NCBI GenBank assembly: GCA_003517965.1
Contig: DOZO01000041.1
Span: 17,450 to 81,449 of the forward strand
DNA length: 64,000 bases
Reading direction: 5' to 3'
From: Desulfobulbaceae bacterium
Lineage (GTDB): Bacteria; Desulfobacterota; Desulfobulbia; Desulfobulbales; Desulfurivibrionaceae
Shown here piece after piece: positions 1-7,952 of this stretch. The notes beneath the pieces were generated by a model that saw only the letters and a list, made by a program, of their open reading frames with translations, had not been told where the DNA came from and made no database searches. Every line of letters begins with the position of its first letter. Positions within the stretch are counted from its first letter, which is position 1. A program made the translations under genes and the position numbers.

Positions 1-287
1 TGGTCGTGCGGCCAACGGTGGTGGATTTTCTCGATCTTACCGTGCATGGCGGGGAGTTGGGCCTGCGTCTTGAAGAGTTACGGGTTTCCGGGCATGCCGC
101 TCTTGCCGGTAAGAGGCTGATGGATTCCGGACTTCGCAAGGAGTATGACCTTATTGTCGTCGCCATCAAGAGGGAAGGGGGGGAGATGCAGTTTAACCCC
201 AAGCCGGAAACCCTTATCCTGCCGGGAGACATTCTGGTAGTGCTTGGGGAGCATGCGCATATTACAGCGCTTGAGAAACAGCTGTGA
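1..287 (+). CDS. RCK_C (TrkA-C) domain protein, 3' end only
   Basis: This is the carboxy-terminal part of a gene that begins before the window; the reading frame is open from base 3, and a GTG at base 6 is internal rather than a real start. The visible ~94 residues form a single TrkA-C/RCK_C domain, recognisable by the hydrophobic ligand-binding half (LRLEELRVSGHAALAGKRL) and the closing strand motif LPGDILVVLGE. Such domains sit at the C-terminus of K+ channel or K+/H+ antiporter regulators, where they bind c-di-AMP or other ligands. The membrane or RCK_N part lies outside the window, so the exact transporter type cannot be given. The next gene starts 47 bases downstream. Confidence 0.8.
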   Translation, partial: VVRPTVVDFLDLTVHGGELGLRLEELRVSGHAALAGKRLMDSGLRKEYDLIVVAIKREGGEMQFNPKPETLILPGDILVVLGEHAHITALEKQL

Positions 288-334
288 TGTAAGAGATTTG
301 TGAGTGAGACTTGTTAAAGAGAAGGAGCGCAAAA

Positions 335-1258
335 ATGGTGGAACAGATAATCGACGTGGTGATCATCGGCGCTGGCCCGGCAGGGTTGCAGGCCGCTGTA
401 CATGCAGCCCGGAAAAAGGCTTCGGTGCTTGTCTTGGGCCGGGTGGAAAATAGCAGTATTTATCAGGCCCATGTTGAAAATTATCTCTGTGTCGCGGGGG
501 TGACTGCTGGGGCGGAGTTGTTGCGCACTGCTCTGGCGCAGGCCACCCTTGTTGGCGCGGAGGTGTGGCCGGAGGATGTTTTATCCCTTGCTCAGGAGGG
601 CGAGAAGTTTATTGTCAAAGGGGAAAGCGGGCGTCAGGTCACGAGCAGAACTTTGCTCATTGCTACCGGTACCGCGCGTAAAAAGCTGAAAGTGCCGGGT
701 GAGAAGGAGCTGTTGGGGCGTGGGGTCAGTTATTGTGTGGATTGCGATGCCAACTTTTATCGTAAGGCTAAAGTTGCTGTGGTGGGCAATGAATCGGCAG
801 CGGTGGACGGCGCCTTAACCCTCACCAAGTATGCCTCTGAGGTGCATCTGGTCTGCAAGGGCCTGGCGGTCACCAGGGAGCTTGCGGAAAAGCTGGCTGC
901 CAGTTCCGTTGTGGTGCATACGGGAGTTTGGGTCAAGGAGATTGCCGGTGAAAAGGCGGTGAGCGGACTTGTGCTGGACAATGGCCAAACCCTGGCGGTG
1001 GATGGGGTTTTTATCGAACTTGGGGCCAAGGGAGCCATGGAGCTTGCCACCAGCGTAGGGGTCCTGCTCGACACGGAAACTTTCTCCTATATCGAGACCA
1101 ACAAGAAGCAGGAAACCAACATTCCCGGCATCTATGCGGCTGGCGATATCGCTGGGCCTCCCTGGCAGATGGCCAAGGCGGTGGGCGAGGGGTGTGTGGC
1201 TGGTTGGGAGGCCGCAAATTACGCCAACCGACTGAAACGGGCGTCGGAAAGCGCGTAA
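335..1258 (+). CDS. Thioredoxin-reductase-like FAD/NAD(P)H disulfide oxidoreductase
   Basis: A 307-residue flavoprotein of the TrxB family. The N-terminal FAD-binding motif is GAGPAG at residues ~13-18. The redox-active CxxC is in the segment YCVDCDANFY (residue ~134), and a second dinucleotide motif (VVGNESAA) replaces the usual GGGxSA. The C-terminal FAD motif is GIYAAGDIAG. I chose ATG 335 over the upstream TTG 311 because AAGGAG lies 7-8 bases before it. The family passes electrons from NAD(P)H through FAD to a dithiol partner. The degenerate NAD(P)H motif means the true electron donor or partner may differ from classical thioredoxin. It is followed after one base by tadA, suggesting co-transcription. 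Cytoplasmic. Confidence 0.85.
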   Translation: MVEQIIDVVIIGAGPAGLQAAVHAARKKASVLVLGRVENSSIYQAHVENYLCVAGVTAGAELLRTALAQATLVGAEVWPEDVLSLAQEGEKFIVKGESGRQVTSRTLLIATGTARKKLKVPGEKELLGRGVSYCVDCDANFYRKAKVAVVGNESAAVDGALTLTKYASEVHLVCKGLAVTRELAEKLAASSVVVHTGVWVKEIAGEKAVSGLVLDNGQTLAVDGVFIELGAKGAMELATSVGVLLDTETFSYIETNKKQETNIPGIYAAGDIAGPPWQMAKAVGEGCVAGWEAANYANRLKRASESA

Positions 1259-1259
1259 G

Positions 1260-1829
<570 letters not shown>

Positions 1830-1894
1830 AAAATGATCTTTCTGTCGTGTCCGCTACGGGAGAGTCTTTTGAAACCAGTATTTTATAGCCTTGC

Positions 1895-2416
1895 ATGAAA
1901 CAAGACGCCGCAAGAGAGTGGTTCGCCATCCGCGCCAAGCCCCAAAAAGAACAGGTCGCCCGGCTGCATTATCAGCGGCAGGGGTATGCGGTTTATCTGC
2001 CCATGATGCTGACCATTGTAAGACACGCCCGGCGGATAGAGGAGAAGCTTAAGCCATTCTTTCCTGGCTATCTTTTTTTGCATCTTGCTCCAGAAGAACG
2101 GAATTGGGTGGCAATCTCTTCCACCCGTGGCGCGCTCGGGCCGATCTGTTTCGGCGACCATTACTTGCCGGTGCCGGATTGGATCATCGTTGATCTGCAG
2201 GCTAAAGAAGATGGGCGCGGAGCGGTTTCGCTCGCGGAACTACAGAAAAAAGAGCTGACTCCTGGCGTTGCAGTCGCGGTGCGGCTTGATGATGATACCT
2301 CGACCCAGGGCCTGTTTTACTCGTTTTCTGGTCAGGATAATGTTGTGGTGCTTTTGAATTTTCTCAATCGCCAGGTAAAGGCCACGCTGCCTGTGGACAG
2401 GGTGCAGCGGCAATAA
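1895..2416 (+). CDS. RfaH/NusG-paralogue transcription antiterminator
   Basis: A 173-residue NusG-family protein. The N-terminal NGN domain (residues ~8-105) shows the RfaH-like pattern WFAIRAKPQKEQVA, FFPGYLFLHL and STRGAL. The C-terminal part ends with VVLLNFLNRQVKATL, close to the LLLNLINKEIKHSV-type end of enterobacterial RfaH rather than the KOW end of housekeeping NusG. RfaH proteins load on RNA polymerase paused at an ops element and suppress termination through long, horizontally acquired polysaccharide operons. An ops-like site (2496-2507) lies 80 bases after this gene and ahead of gmd, so the natural reading is a dedicated regulator of the ~50-kb locus downstream. Alternative: a LoaP/UpxY-type paralogue with a different target site. 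Confidence 0.88.
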   Translation: MKQDAAREWFAIRAKPQKEQVARLHYQRQGYAVYLPMMLTIVRHARRIEEKLKPFFPGYLFLHLAPEERNWVAISSTRGALGPICFGDHYLPVPDWIIVDLQAKEDGRGAVSLAELQKKELTPGVAVAVRLDDDTSTQGLFYSFSGQDNVVVLLNFLNRQVKATLPVDRVQRQ

Positions 2417-2495
2417 GCTGTTCAGGCGGTGTTGGCTTTTTTTGGTTAACGCCCTGTTTTTGTTGGCCAACGGTTGAACAGGTGTTCACCCGCAT

Positions 2496-2507
2496 GGCGG
2501 TAGCATG
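2496..2507 (+). promoter_or_regulatory. ops-like element (RfaH recruitment site)
   Basis: The bases GGCGGTAGCATG followed by CCTTTTTATC closely resemble the enterobacterial ops element (GGCGGTAGCGTG followed by a T-rich stretch). The site lies between the RfaH-like gene and gmd, in the expected leader position and strand. Assignment rests on pattern recognition only. Confidence 0.65.
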
Positions 2508-2520
2508 CCTTTTTATCCCC

Positions 2521-2563
2521 GCGCCCTCTGGGAGAGGGTAGCCGAAGGCCGGGTGAGGGCAAC
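2521..2563 (+). repeat. Palindromic intergenic repeat, copy 1
   Basis: CCCTCTGGGAGAGGG (2524-2538) is a perfect 6-bp inverted repeat, followed by a GGGTGAGGGC tail. It belongs to a common class of dispersed intergenic repeats. A second copy with the same order (CCCCTCT...AGAGGGG then GGTGAGGGTGG) is inside gmd at 3470-3507. Here it lies in the gmd leader just after the ops-like site and could form an RNA hairpin. Confidence 0.6.
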
Positions 2564-2600
2564 ATTGAGACCAGATAGCCGCATAAAGGAAATTATTGAA

Positions 2601-3725
2601 ATGAGCCAAACAAAAAAAGTTGCATTAATCACCGGCGTCACCGGTCAGGATGGAGCGTATCTTGCCGAGTTTCTCTTGAAAAAAGGTTATGAGGTGCATG
2701 GTCTTAAACGCCGTACCTCGCTTTTTAATACGGATCGCATCGACCACCTCTACCAGGATCCGCATGAGAAAAAGCGTCGTTTTTTTCTGCACCACGGAGA
2801 CATGACCGACTCCAGCAGCCTGGTCCGCATCATCCAGCAAGTGCAGCCGGATGAGATTTACAACCTGGCGGCGCAAAGCCATGTCGCGGTATCGTTTGAG
2901 GAGCCGGAATATACCGCCAATTCCGATGCCCTGGGCACGCTCCGGGTGCTGGAAGCGATCCGCATCCTTGGCCTCGAAAAAAAGACCCGCTTTTATCAGG
3001 CCTCCACCTCAGAACTTTACGGTCTGGTGCAGGAAACTCCGCAAAAAGAAACCACCCCTTTTTATCCCCGCTCGCCTTATGCGGTTGCTAAACTCTATGC
3101 CTACTGGATCACGGTCAATTATCGCGAAGCCTATGGCATGTATGCCTGCAACGGCATTCTTTTTAATCACGAATCCCCGGTTCGGGGTGAAACCTTTGTC
3201 ACTCGTAAGATCACCCGCGCCTTGGCCCGGATAAAACTTGGCTTGCAGGATTGTCTCTATCTCGGCAATCTGGATGCCAAGCGCGATTGGGGCCACGCCA
3301 GGGATTACGTCGAAATGCAGTGGCTGATGCTGCAGCAGGACAAGCCAGAGGATTTCGTCATCGCCAGCGGCGTGCAGTACAGCGTGCGCGATTTTGTCAA
3401 TGCCGCCGCCAAGGAACTGGGTATGAGCATCCACTGGGAAGGCACAGGGTTGGATGAAAAAGGATTCTTCCCCTCTACCTCTGGGAGAGGGGAAGGAGGT
3501 GAGGGTGGCAAGTGCATCGTTGCCGTTGACCCGCGCTACTTTCGCCCCACCGAAGTTGAAACCTTGTTGGGTGATCCCAGCAAGGCAAAAGAGAAACTCG
3601 GCTGGACACCCAAAATTACCTTTGCTGAACTGGTGGCAGAAATGGTGCATGAAGATTTATTGGCTGCTGAGCGAGATGAACTGGTTAAAAAGCACGGTTA
3701 TGCTGTCCTGAATTGTCACGAGTAG
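2601..3725 (+). CDS. gmd: GDP-mannose 4,6-dehydratase
   Basis: A 374-residue SDR enzyme converting GDP-mannose to GDP-4-keto-6-deoxymannose, the first step to GDP-L-fucose. It has the Rossmann motif [14 protein letters not shown] at the N-terminus, the active-site [17 protein letters not shown] (YxxxK) and the family end [21 protein letters not shown] 2601 gives the usual length (E. coli Gmd 373) and has AAAGGA upstream; the reading frame stays open further upstream but only through the repeat region. Odd: residues ~289-305 ([15 protein letters not shown]) are encoded by a copy of the dispersed palindromic repeat, taking the place of a surface loop of equal length in known homologues. fcl follows after 7 bases. 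Confidence 0.96.
   Translation: MSQTKKVALITGVTGQDGAYLAEFLLKKGYEVHGLKRRTSLFNTDRIDHLYQDPHEKKRRFFLHHGDMTDSSSLVRIIQQVQPDEIYNLAAQSHVAVSFEEPEYTANSDALGTLRVLEAIRILGLEKKTRFYQASTSELYGLVQETPQKETTPFYPRSPYAVAKLYAYWITVNYREAYGMYACNGILFNHESPVRGETFVTRKITRALARIKLGLQDCLYLGNLDAKRDWGHARDYVEMQWLMLQQDKPEDFVIASGVQYSVRDFVNAAAKELGMSIHWEGTGLDEKGFFPSTSGRGEGGEGGKCIVAVDPRYFRPTEVETLLGDPSKAKEKLGWTPKITFAELVAEMVHEDLLAAERDELVKKHGYAVLNCHE
3470..3510 (+). repeat. Palindromic repeat, copy 2, inside gmd
   Basis: CCCCTCT (3470-3476) and AGAGGGG (3486-3492) are inverted arms, followed by a GGAGGTGAGGGTGG tail. This is the same arrangement as the intergenic copy at 2521-2563. It is translated in frame as part of Gmd. Confidence 0.6.
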
Positions 3726-3732
3726 AGATTAG

Positions 3733-4842
3733 ATGAAGCTGCAGGATAAAATTTACATTGCCGGTCATCGTGGACTGGTCGGTTCGGCCTTTATTCGTCG
3801 TTTGAAATCAGGTGGATATATTAACCTGCTTACACGTTCACATGCGGAACTCGACCTGACCAATCAGACCGCTACGGAAGCTTTTTTCGAGCGAGAAAAA
3901 CCCGATTACGTCTTGCTTGCCGCTGCCAAAGTGGGCGGCATCCATGCCAACGCCACCTATCCGGCTGAATTCATCTACACCAACCTCGTTATCCAGACTA
4001 ACGTCATTCATGCCGCGTGGAGATATGGTGTGAAACGTCTGTTGTTCCTTGGCTCTTCCTGCATTTACCCGCGCGACTGCCCACAGCCGATGAAGGAAGA
4101 ATACCTCCTCACCGGTCCGCTGGAGCCCACTAATCGTCCCTACGCCCTGGCCAAGATTGCCGGCATTGAAATGTGCTGGGCCTATAACCGGCAATACGGC
4201 ACCAGGTTTATGACGGTCATGCCCACAAATCTCTATGGTCAGAATGACAACTATGATCTGAACAATTCTCATGTACTGCCCGCCATGATCCGTAAACTTC
4301 ATCTGGCTAAACTTGCGCAAACGGGCGATCTCGATGGTATCAACCGGGACGAAGCCATCCACGGCCCTATCCCGACCGACTTGAAAGTTTCTCTGTTTGA
4401 GGCTTGCAACTTGAGTCTTGTGCCTCATCCCTTGTCGCGTGAATCTGAAGTAGTTTTATGGGGTACTGGCATGCCGCGTCGTGAGTTTCTCTATAGCGAT
4501 GATATGGCGGAAGCCTGCCTGTATTTGCTGGAGCAGCCGGAAGAAAAGTTGCAGCCGCTGTTCAGCAATAAACAACCGCCGCTGGTAAACGTGGGTTGCG
4601 GAGAAGACTTGACCATCTGTGAGTTAGCGGAGTTGATCCGGGATGTTGTTGGCTTTACCGGCAGACTTACTTTTGATGCTGCCAAACCGGATGGGACGAT
4701 GCAAAAGTTGCTGGAGGTGAGCAAGCTGAGGCAACTGGGCTGGAAGGCGAAGACCTCTTTGCGGGATGGTATTGTCTTGGCTTATGAAGGATACCTGAAA
4801 AAGTCCGCCATTATCGCCTCAAGTAAGCATGGTCTGTTTTGA
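3733..4842 (+). CDS. fcl: GDP-L-fucose synthase
   Basis: A 369-residue SDR epimerase/reductase that turns GDP-4-keto-6-deoxymannose into GDP-L-fucose. The N-terminal NADP motif is [32 protein letters not shown] (YxxxK) and [13 protein letters not shown] are hallmark stretches, and [19 protein letters not shown] is the substrate-side signature. It is longer than E. coli WcaG (321) because of an extra ~30-45 residues around positions 195-240, a variation known in other homologues. It pairs directly with gmd. After this gene the polysaccharide run is interrupted by the toxin-antitoxin island. Confidence 0.95.
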   Translation: MKLQDKIYIAGHRGLVGSAFIRRLKSGGYINLLTRSHAELDLTNQTATEAFFEREKPDYVLLAAAKVGGIHANATYPAEFIYTNLVIQTNVIHAAWRYGVKRLLFLGSSCIYPRDCPQPMKEEYLLTGPLEPTNRPYALAKIAGIEMCWAYNRQYGTRFMTVMPTNLYGQNDNYDLNNSHVLPAMIRKLHLAKLAQTGDLDGINRDEAIHGPIPTDLKVSLFEACNLSLVPHPLSRESEVVLWGTGMPRREFLYSDDMAEACLYLLEQPEEKLQPLFSNKQPPLVNVGCGEDLTICELAELIRDVVGFTGRLTFDAAKPDGTMQKLLEVSKLRQLGWKAKTSLRDGIVLAYEGYLKKSAIIASSKHGLF

Positions 4843-4957
4843 AGAGCTTGCTGTTGGGGAAAAATATGCAAGGTTGAGTGCTGTTGTGTACCATTCGCAA
4901 CCGAAGCAAATGAACCCCAAACCTTGCCCCTTGACCCTCAATAAAGAGAAAAAGCAT

Positions 4958-5023
4958 ATGATCAGCCGGCTATTCAGTCAAAAAGGCCTGTGCAACCGAG
5001 GCGGATGCGGGTGTTGGTCTTGA
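4958..5023 (+). CDS. Possible 21-residue cysteine-rich peptide
   Basis: A small ORF starting at ATG 4958 with AAAGAG about 13 bases upstream. The product ends CNRGGCGCWS, with three cysteines and four glycines in the last dozen residues. No family is recognised and no modification enzyme is nearby. It lies in the 273-base gap between fcl and the DUF6922 gene, and may be chance. Confidence 0.15.
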   Translation: MISRLFSQKGLCNRGGCGCWS

Positions 5024-5115
5024 GTGTTGTGCTGGGTGGGTAGATAGCTTGGTCAGACCCCAACTGCAAATGCGCCAAATGCAAAACCCACTCATCGTTC
5101 AAAGCTTTGGTTGCT

Positions 5116-5367
5116 ATGGAATTTAATAAGAATTTATTCTGGGATGTTCAAGTTGAGACCCTTGACCTTGAAAAGCATGCCCGTTTTATTATCGAAAGGG
5201 TTGTTTCCAGGGGCAATCGGCAAGATTGGCAACTGCTCAAGAGGGTTTATGGAAAAGAAAGAATCAGGGATGAGGCGGTGAGGATACGATCACTGGACAA
5301 GAAGACCGTCAGCTTTTTAAGTGTCTATTTGGGATTGGAGAAAGCCGAATTCCGATGCTGCAGTTAA
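5116..5367 (+). CDS. DUF6922-type small protein preceding AbiEii
   Basis: An 83-residue protein starting MEFNKNLFWDVQVETLD. The LFWD...HARFIIERVVSRG...YG pattern matches the small DUF6922-like proteins commonly encoded just before an AbiEii-type nucleotidyltransferase; the family assignment is from memory of this pattern. ATG 5116 is preferred over an in-frame TTG at 5107. Its 3' end overlaps the next gene by 13 bases, implying translational coupling. Its likely role is the antitoxin partner or regulator of the nucleotidyltransferase. No DNA-binding domain is obvious. Confidence 0.65.
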   Translation: MEFNKNLFWDVQVETLDLEKHARFIIERVVSRGNRQDWQLLKRVYGKERIRDEAVRIRSLDKKTVSFLSVYLGLEKAEFRCCS

Positions 5368-5987
5368 AGACTATCCACCCGGAAACCTTTGAGTTGCTCA
5401 GGAAGCTGACGGCCGAAAAAGAGCTCGATTTTTTTGCCCTTGCCGGCGGTACTGCCCTCGCCCTGCAGATGGGTCACAGAATCTCCATTGATCTGGATTT
5501 TTTGATTGATCAGGAATTTGACTCCTGGGGCCTGTTCGAGAGATTGAGACCATCTTTCGAAATTGACGACATATCCTCCGCGGTTAATTCGCTGTCCATG
5601 TTTATAAAGATCCGGGGATCATCGGTAAAAACCGATTTTATCCGGCACAACTATCCGAGATTGAGACCTTTGATCATCGTAGAAGGAATCCGCCTTTTTT
5701 CGCTTGAAGATATCGCAGCCATGAAGCTCAATGCGGTTGCAAATCGAGGTGCGAAAAAGGATTTCTACGACATCCATACCCTGCTTTCCCGCTTTTCATT
5801 GCCGGAGCTCCTTGCCTTCTTTGAGGAAAAATATCAAAAACACAACAGCTTCACGGTCACCAAAAGTCTGGCCTATTTTGATGACGCTGATCTGGAGCCG
5901 GATCCCAGGAGTCTTATTGGGCTGACCTGGCAAGAAATAAAGGCGGACCTGCAACAGAAGTTGCGAGCGACTAGCGATGAGCAATGA
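5355..5987 (+). CDS. AbiEii/AbiGii-type nucleotidyltransferase toxin
   Basis: A 210-residue protein of the AbiEii family (toxin half of type IV toxin-antitoxin/abortive-infection systems). The nucleotidyltransferase core AGGTALALQMGHR with DLDFL (residues ~27-50) supplies the G-G...D-x-D site. The family motif AMKLNAVANRGAKKDFYDI (~120-138) supplies the conserved K and the RGxKKDxxD acidic/basic cluster. Members transfer nucleotides, for example to tRNA ends, blocking growth. The first gene of the pair overlaps it by 13 bases. The system interrupts the sugar operon between fcl and the ABC exporter and is the first member of the island ending at 10.2 kb. Confidence 0.85.
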   Translation: MLQLKTIHPETFELLRKLTAEKELDFFALAGGTALALQMGHRISIDLDFLIDQEFDSWGLFERLRPSFEIDDISSAVNSLSMFIKIRGSSVKTDFIRHNYPRLRPLIIVEGIRLFSLEDIAAMKLNAVANRGAKKDFYDIHTLLSRFSLPELLAFFEEKYQKHNSFTVTKSLAYFDDADLEPDPRSLIGLTWQEIKADLQQKLRATSDEQ

Positions 5988-6144
5988 GCTACGAGCAGTA
6001 TCTCATCGCTACAAAAAAACTCATGCCAAAACCCAATGAGCAGGGTAGAGACCGTGTGTTCAATAGATGAACAGAAGGGCAATTCCTTAGATTGTAAGTT
6101 GCCGTCCCCTGCTTGTTATCGATTTTAAGCTGGAGGTTTTGAGT

Positions 6145-6166
6145 TACTTAATTTCTTTGGAGCGTC
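6145..6166 (+). repeat. Truncated copy of the island repeat
   Basis: TACTTAATTTCTTTGGAGCG and the next two bases differ at a single position from the 3' end of the 76-bp repeat at 10305-10380. It lies in the 277-base gap between the AbiEii gene and the Phd gene. Confidence 0.5.
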
Positions 6167-6200
6167 CCGGAACACCAACTCCACGGAACCCCAAACAACC

Positions 6201-6229
6201 TTGCGTTGGTCTCTATTTTGATCTATATT
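6201..6229 (+). promoter_or_regulatory. Putative sigma70 promoter of the phd-parE pair
   Basis: TTGCGT (6201-6206) and TATATT (6224-6229) are separated by 17 bases and sit 35 bases before the Phd ATG. The -10 matches the consensus at 5 of 6 positions; the -35 is weak. Confidence 0.4.
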
Positions 6230-6264
6230 TAAGCCAATAGGCAGATTAATTTAAGGGGGTTACC

Positions 6265-6555
6265 ATGAAAACTATTTCAATCAGTAATGATATTGTCCCG
6301 ATTGCGGAGTTTAAAACAAATATTTCCAAATGGTTCAAGACTCTTCAGGTATCTGGGCATCCTCTCATTATTACTCAAAACAGCAAACCAGCTGGGGTAT
6401 TGTTGTCAGCTTCGGATTACGATGAATTGGTATACCGTAAATCATTTCTTGATTCTGTCGAAAGGGGTATAGCAGATGCAGAAGACGGGCGAATCCAAAC
6501 AACTGATGAACTGCGAAAATTTCTGAAAGAACGAAGAAGCATGTCTTCCTCATGA
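6265..6555 (+). CDS. Phd/YefM-family antitoxin
   Basis: A 96-residue type II antitoxin. The N-terminal Phd/YefM fold is visible as IVPIAEFKTNISKWFKTL, PLIITQNSKPAGVLLSASDYD (DNA-binding dimer). The C-terminal, probably disordered toxin-binding tail is rich in charged residues and ends LKERRSMSSS. A strong ribosome site (AAGGGGGT) precedes ATG 6265. The stop overlaps the toxin start by 4 bases. Members repress their own promoter; a candidate promoter is at 6201-6229. Confidence 0.88.
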   Translation: MKTISISNDIVPIAEFKTNISKWFKTLQVSGHPLIITQNSKPAGVLLSASDYDELVYRKSFLDSVERGIADAEDGRIQTTDELRKFLKERRSMSSS

Positions 6556-6839
6556 TAATAACATGGTCACGAGAAGCCAGTGAAAATCTGGTTGAGATCG
6601 AGGATTTTATCGCACGTGACAGCCGGGAGCGCGCTGTTCGGTTTGTTGATTCCCTGATCGACCATGTTGAGACAATTTTGGCAGATAACCCGAGAAGCGG
6701 AAGAGGCGTGCCGGAAATAAGCAATCTCAATATGCGAGAGCTTATTTACCGAGGATACCGCATTGTGTATAGATTCAAGGGGGATATCTTAGAAATACTT
6801 ACCGTTTTTGAAAGACATCGACAATTAAGGCTAAGTTAA
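6552..6839 (+). CDS. RelE/ParE-family toxin
   Basis: A 95-residue toxin of the RelE/ParE superfamily, translated through an ATGA overlap with the Phd-type antitoxin. The signature includes IITWSREASENLVEIEDFIA, the middle DNPRSGRGVPE and the C-terminal YRIVYRFKGDILEILTVFERHRQL. The terminal segment carries the arginines and histidine often seen in this fold. ParE members poison gyrase and RelE members cut mRNA at the ribosome. The sequence cannot separate these with certainty, but the RxxVYR...VxHxR-type end looks ParE-like. Confidence 0.85.
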   Translation: MIITWSREASENLVEIEDFIARDSRERAVRFVDSLIDHVETILADNPRSGRGVPEISNLNMRELIYRGYRIVYRFKGDILEILTVFERHRQLRLS

Positions 6840-7003
6840 TCTTGCGAATAGCAAAAGTCAAAGGGATGCATTCAAGCCGAACAGATTGAGGCATCCCCTC
6901 CTGATTTTCAAGAATTGTTTGAAGTTCCTCCCGCTCAAGCATGTGGGAGAAGCCCTATGCCCAATAGAAAAATAGCAAACAACGTTACCCAGATGAGCCC
7001 CGA

Positions 7004-7079
7004 AAGTCGGGAATTGCTGAAAATGAGTCATGTTAACAAAGGGAGAAAGGCTGACCTACCGAATTTTTTAGGAGCGTCT
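7004..7079 (+). repeat. 76-bp island repeat, copy A
   Basis: This matches 10305-10380 with 9 differences in 76 bases by hand alignment. It starts AAGTCGGGAATTGCTGAAAA and ends TTAGGAGCGTCT. Both copies are open in a frame reading SRELLKMSHVNK. The unit lies between TA modules, flanking the parDE to HEPN block together with copy B. Confidence 0.75.
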
Positions 7080-7119
7080 CCTTTGATGCCTTTTACACGA
7101 ATGTCCCCCCCGGGAACGA

Positions 7120-7132
7120 CACGTAAAACGTG
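7120..7132. promoter_or_regulatory. Inverted repeat upstream of parDE
   Basis: CACGT-AAA-ACGTG, a perfect 5-bp inverted repeat 75 bases before the parD start. It is a candidate operator for ParD autoregulation; no promoter boxes could be fitted confidently. Confidence 0.25.
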
Positions 7133-7207
7133 GTATGTCCTTGATTGTTCCAATAATTGTTGGCAATCTTTGTCAACTCATGGCATTGTGGTTGCGGAGG
7201 TACTTAT

Positions 7208-7468
7208 ATGACCACAATGAATGTTTCTCTTCCCGACCAGATGAAACGCTGGGTCGAGGTACAGGCTCATACCGGGCGCTACAGCAATGCCAGCGATTAT
7301 GTTCGCGACCTTATCCGCAGAGACCAGGAGCAGACCGTCAAGATTGTTGAAATGCAGAGGCTGGTAAGCGAAGGCCTGGGAAGCGGCATCAGCGATCAGT
7401 CTATGGTTGCCATCCTAAATTTCTTCCGCTTGCAAGCGGAAGCGAAAAAGCAGGATCATGGCCTATAG
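7208..7468 (+). CDS. parD: ParD-family antitoxin
   Basis: An 86-residue ribbon-helix-helix antitoxin. The N-terminal strand MTTMNVSLPDQMKRWVE and the YSNASDYVRDLIRRDQE helix are the ParD/CopG signature. The C-terminal part (residues ~45-86) is the toxin-binding region. ATG 7208 has a good ribosome site (GCGGAGG, 7 bases upstream); the upstream in-frame start at 7157 would add residues not found in the family. It overlaps the toxin gene by 11 bases. ParD dimers bind their own promoter region, and a small inverted repeat lies at 7120-7132. Confidence 0.9.
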   Translation: MTTMNVSLPDQMKRWVEVQAHTGRYSNASDYVRDLIRRDQEQTVKIVEMQRLVSEGLGSGISDQSMVAILNFFRLQAEAKKQDHGL

Positions 7469-7754
7469 ACTGACGCGCAAGGCCGCTGAAGATATCAGCG
7501 CCCTCTTCAGCGAAGGTGCCCGCAAGTTTGGCTTCGGTCAAGCAGAAAAGTATCATGCCGGATTGGATGGGATCTTTCAGCTCATTTCCGACAATCCCGA
7601 ATTAGCCAGAAATCGTTTGGAAATCTCTCCTCCCGTTCGTGTTTATCCCTACGGCTCGCATCTGATTATTTATCTTGTCGAAGGAAATCGGGATGTGCTG
7701 ATCGTGCGGGTTCGCTACGGACACGAAGACTGGCTGGCCTCGGATCAGTCTTAA
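7458..7754 (+). CDS. parE: ParE-family toxin
   Basis: A 98-residue toxin paired with ParD. AYRLTRKAAEDISALFSEGARKFG, NPELARNR and the ending VYPYGSHLIIYLVEGNRDVLIVRVRYGHEDW are typical of ParE, which inhibits DNA gyrase. It overlaps parD by 11 bases, the normal antitoxin-first order. This second ParE is only distantly similar to the toxin at 6552-6839, so the two pairs are separate acquisitions rather than a local duplication. Confidence 0.9.
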   Translation: MAYRLTRKAAEDISALFSEGARKFGFGQAEKYHAGLDGIFQLISDNPELARNRLEISPPVRVYPYGSHLIIYLVEGNRDVLIVRVRYGHEDWLASDQS

Positions 7755-7895
7755 AGTGGCGTCTGATAAATTTCCGTTTCCCCCCCGGTGACCCCATCCT
7801 GGCCCTCCGAAACTCCCTCGGCGATAGTTCGGTATGATGTCCCCCAGAACTCTCCGAGACCCATGAAGCCCGCGAACATATCACGTTTGTAATTG

Positions 7896-7913
7896 AAATT
7901 ATCATGATAATTT
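7896..7913. repeat. 18-bp perfect palindrome
   Basis: AAATTATCATGATAATTT reads the same on both strands and sits 39 bases before the ATPase gene at 7953, in a 198-base spacer. It could be an operator or a recombination target. No poly-T tract follows that would suggest a terminator. Confidence 0.5.
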
Positions 7914-7952
7914 AATATAGTGTTCCGAAAATATCTGTGAGGGTATGAAAAA

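Larger units (their letters stand above)
6840..7207. other. Gene-poor spacer with island repeat
   Basis: This 368-base spacer holds no convincing gene. It carries the 76-bp repeat at 7004-7079 and the small inverted repeat at 7120-7132 ahead of parD. A possible reading frame (6915-7211) is only a translation of the repeat. Confidence 0.6.

Noticed and set aside
2505..2600. N-terminal extension of gmd
   Set aside because: The frame is open but crosses the ops-like site and the palindromic repeat; the family starts at ATG 2601.
6915..7211. 98-codon ORF upstream of parD
   Set aside because: It is a translation of the 76-bp repeat and surrounding spacer, with no family match and no ribosome site.
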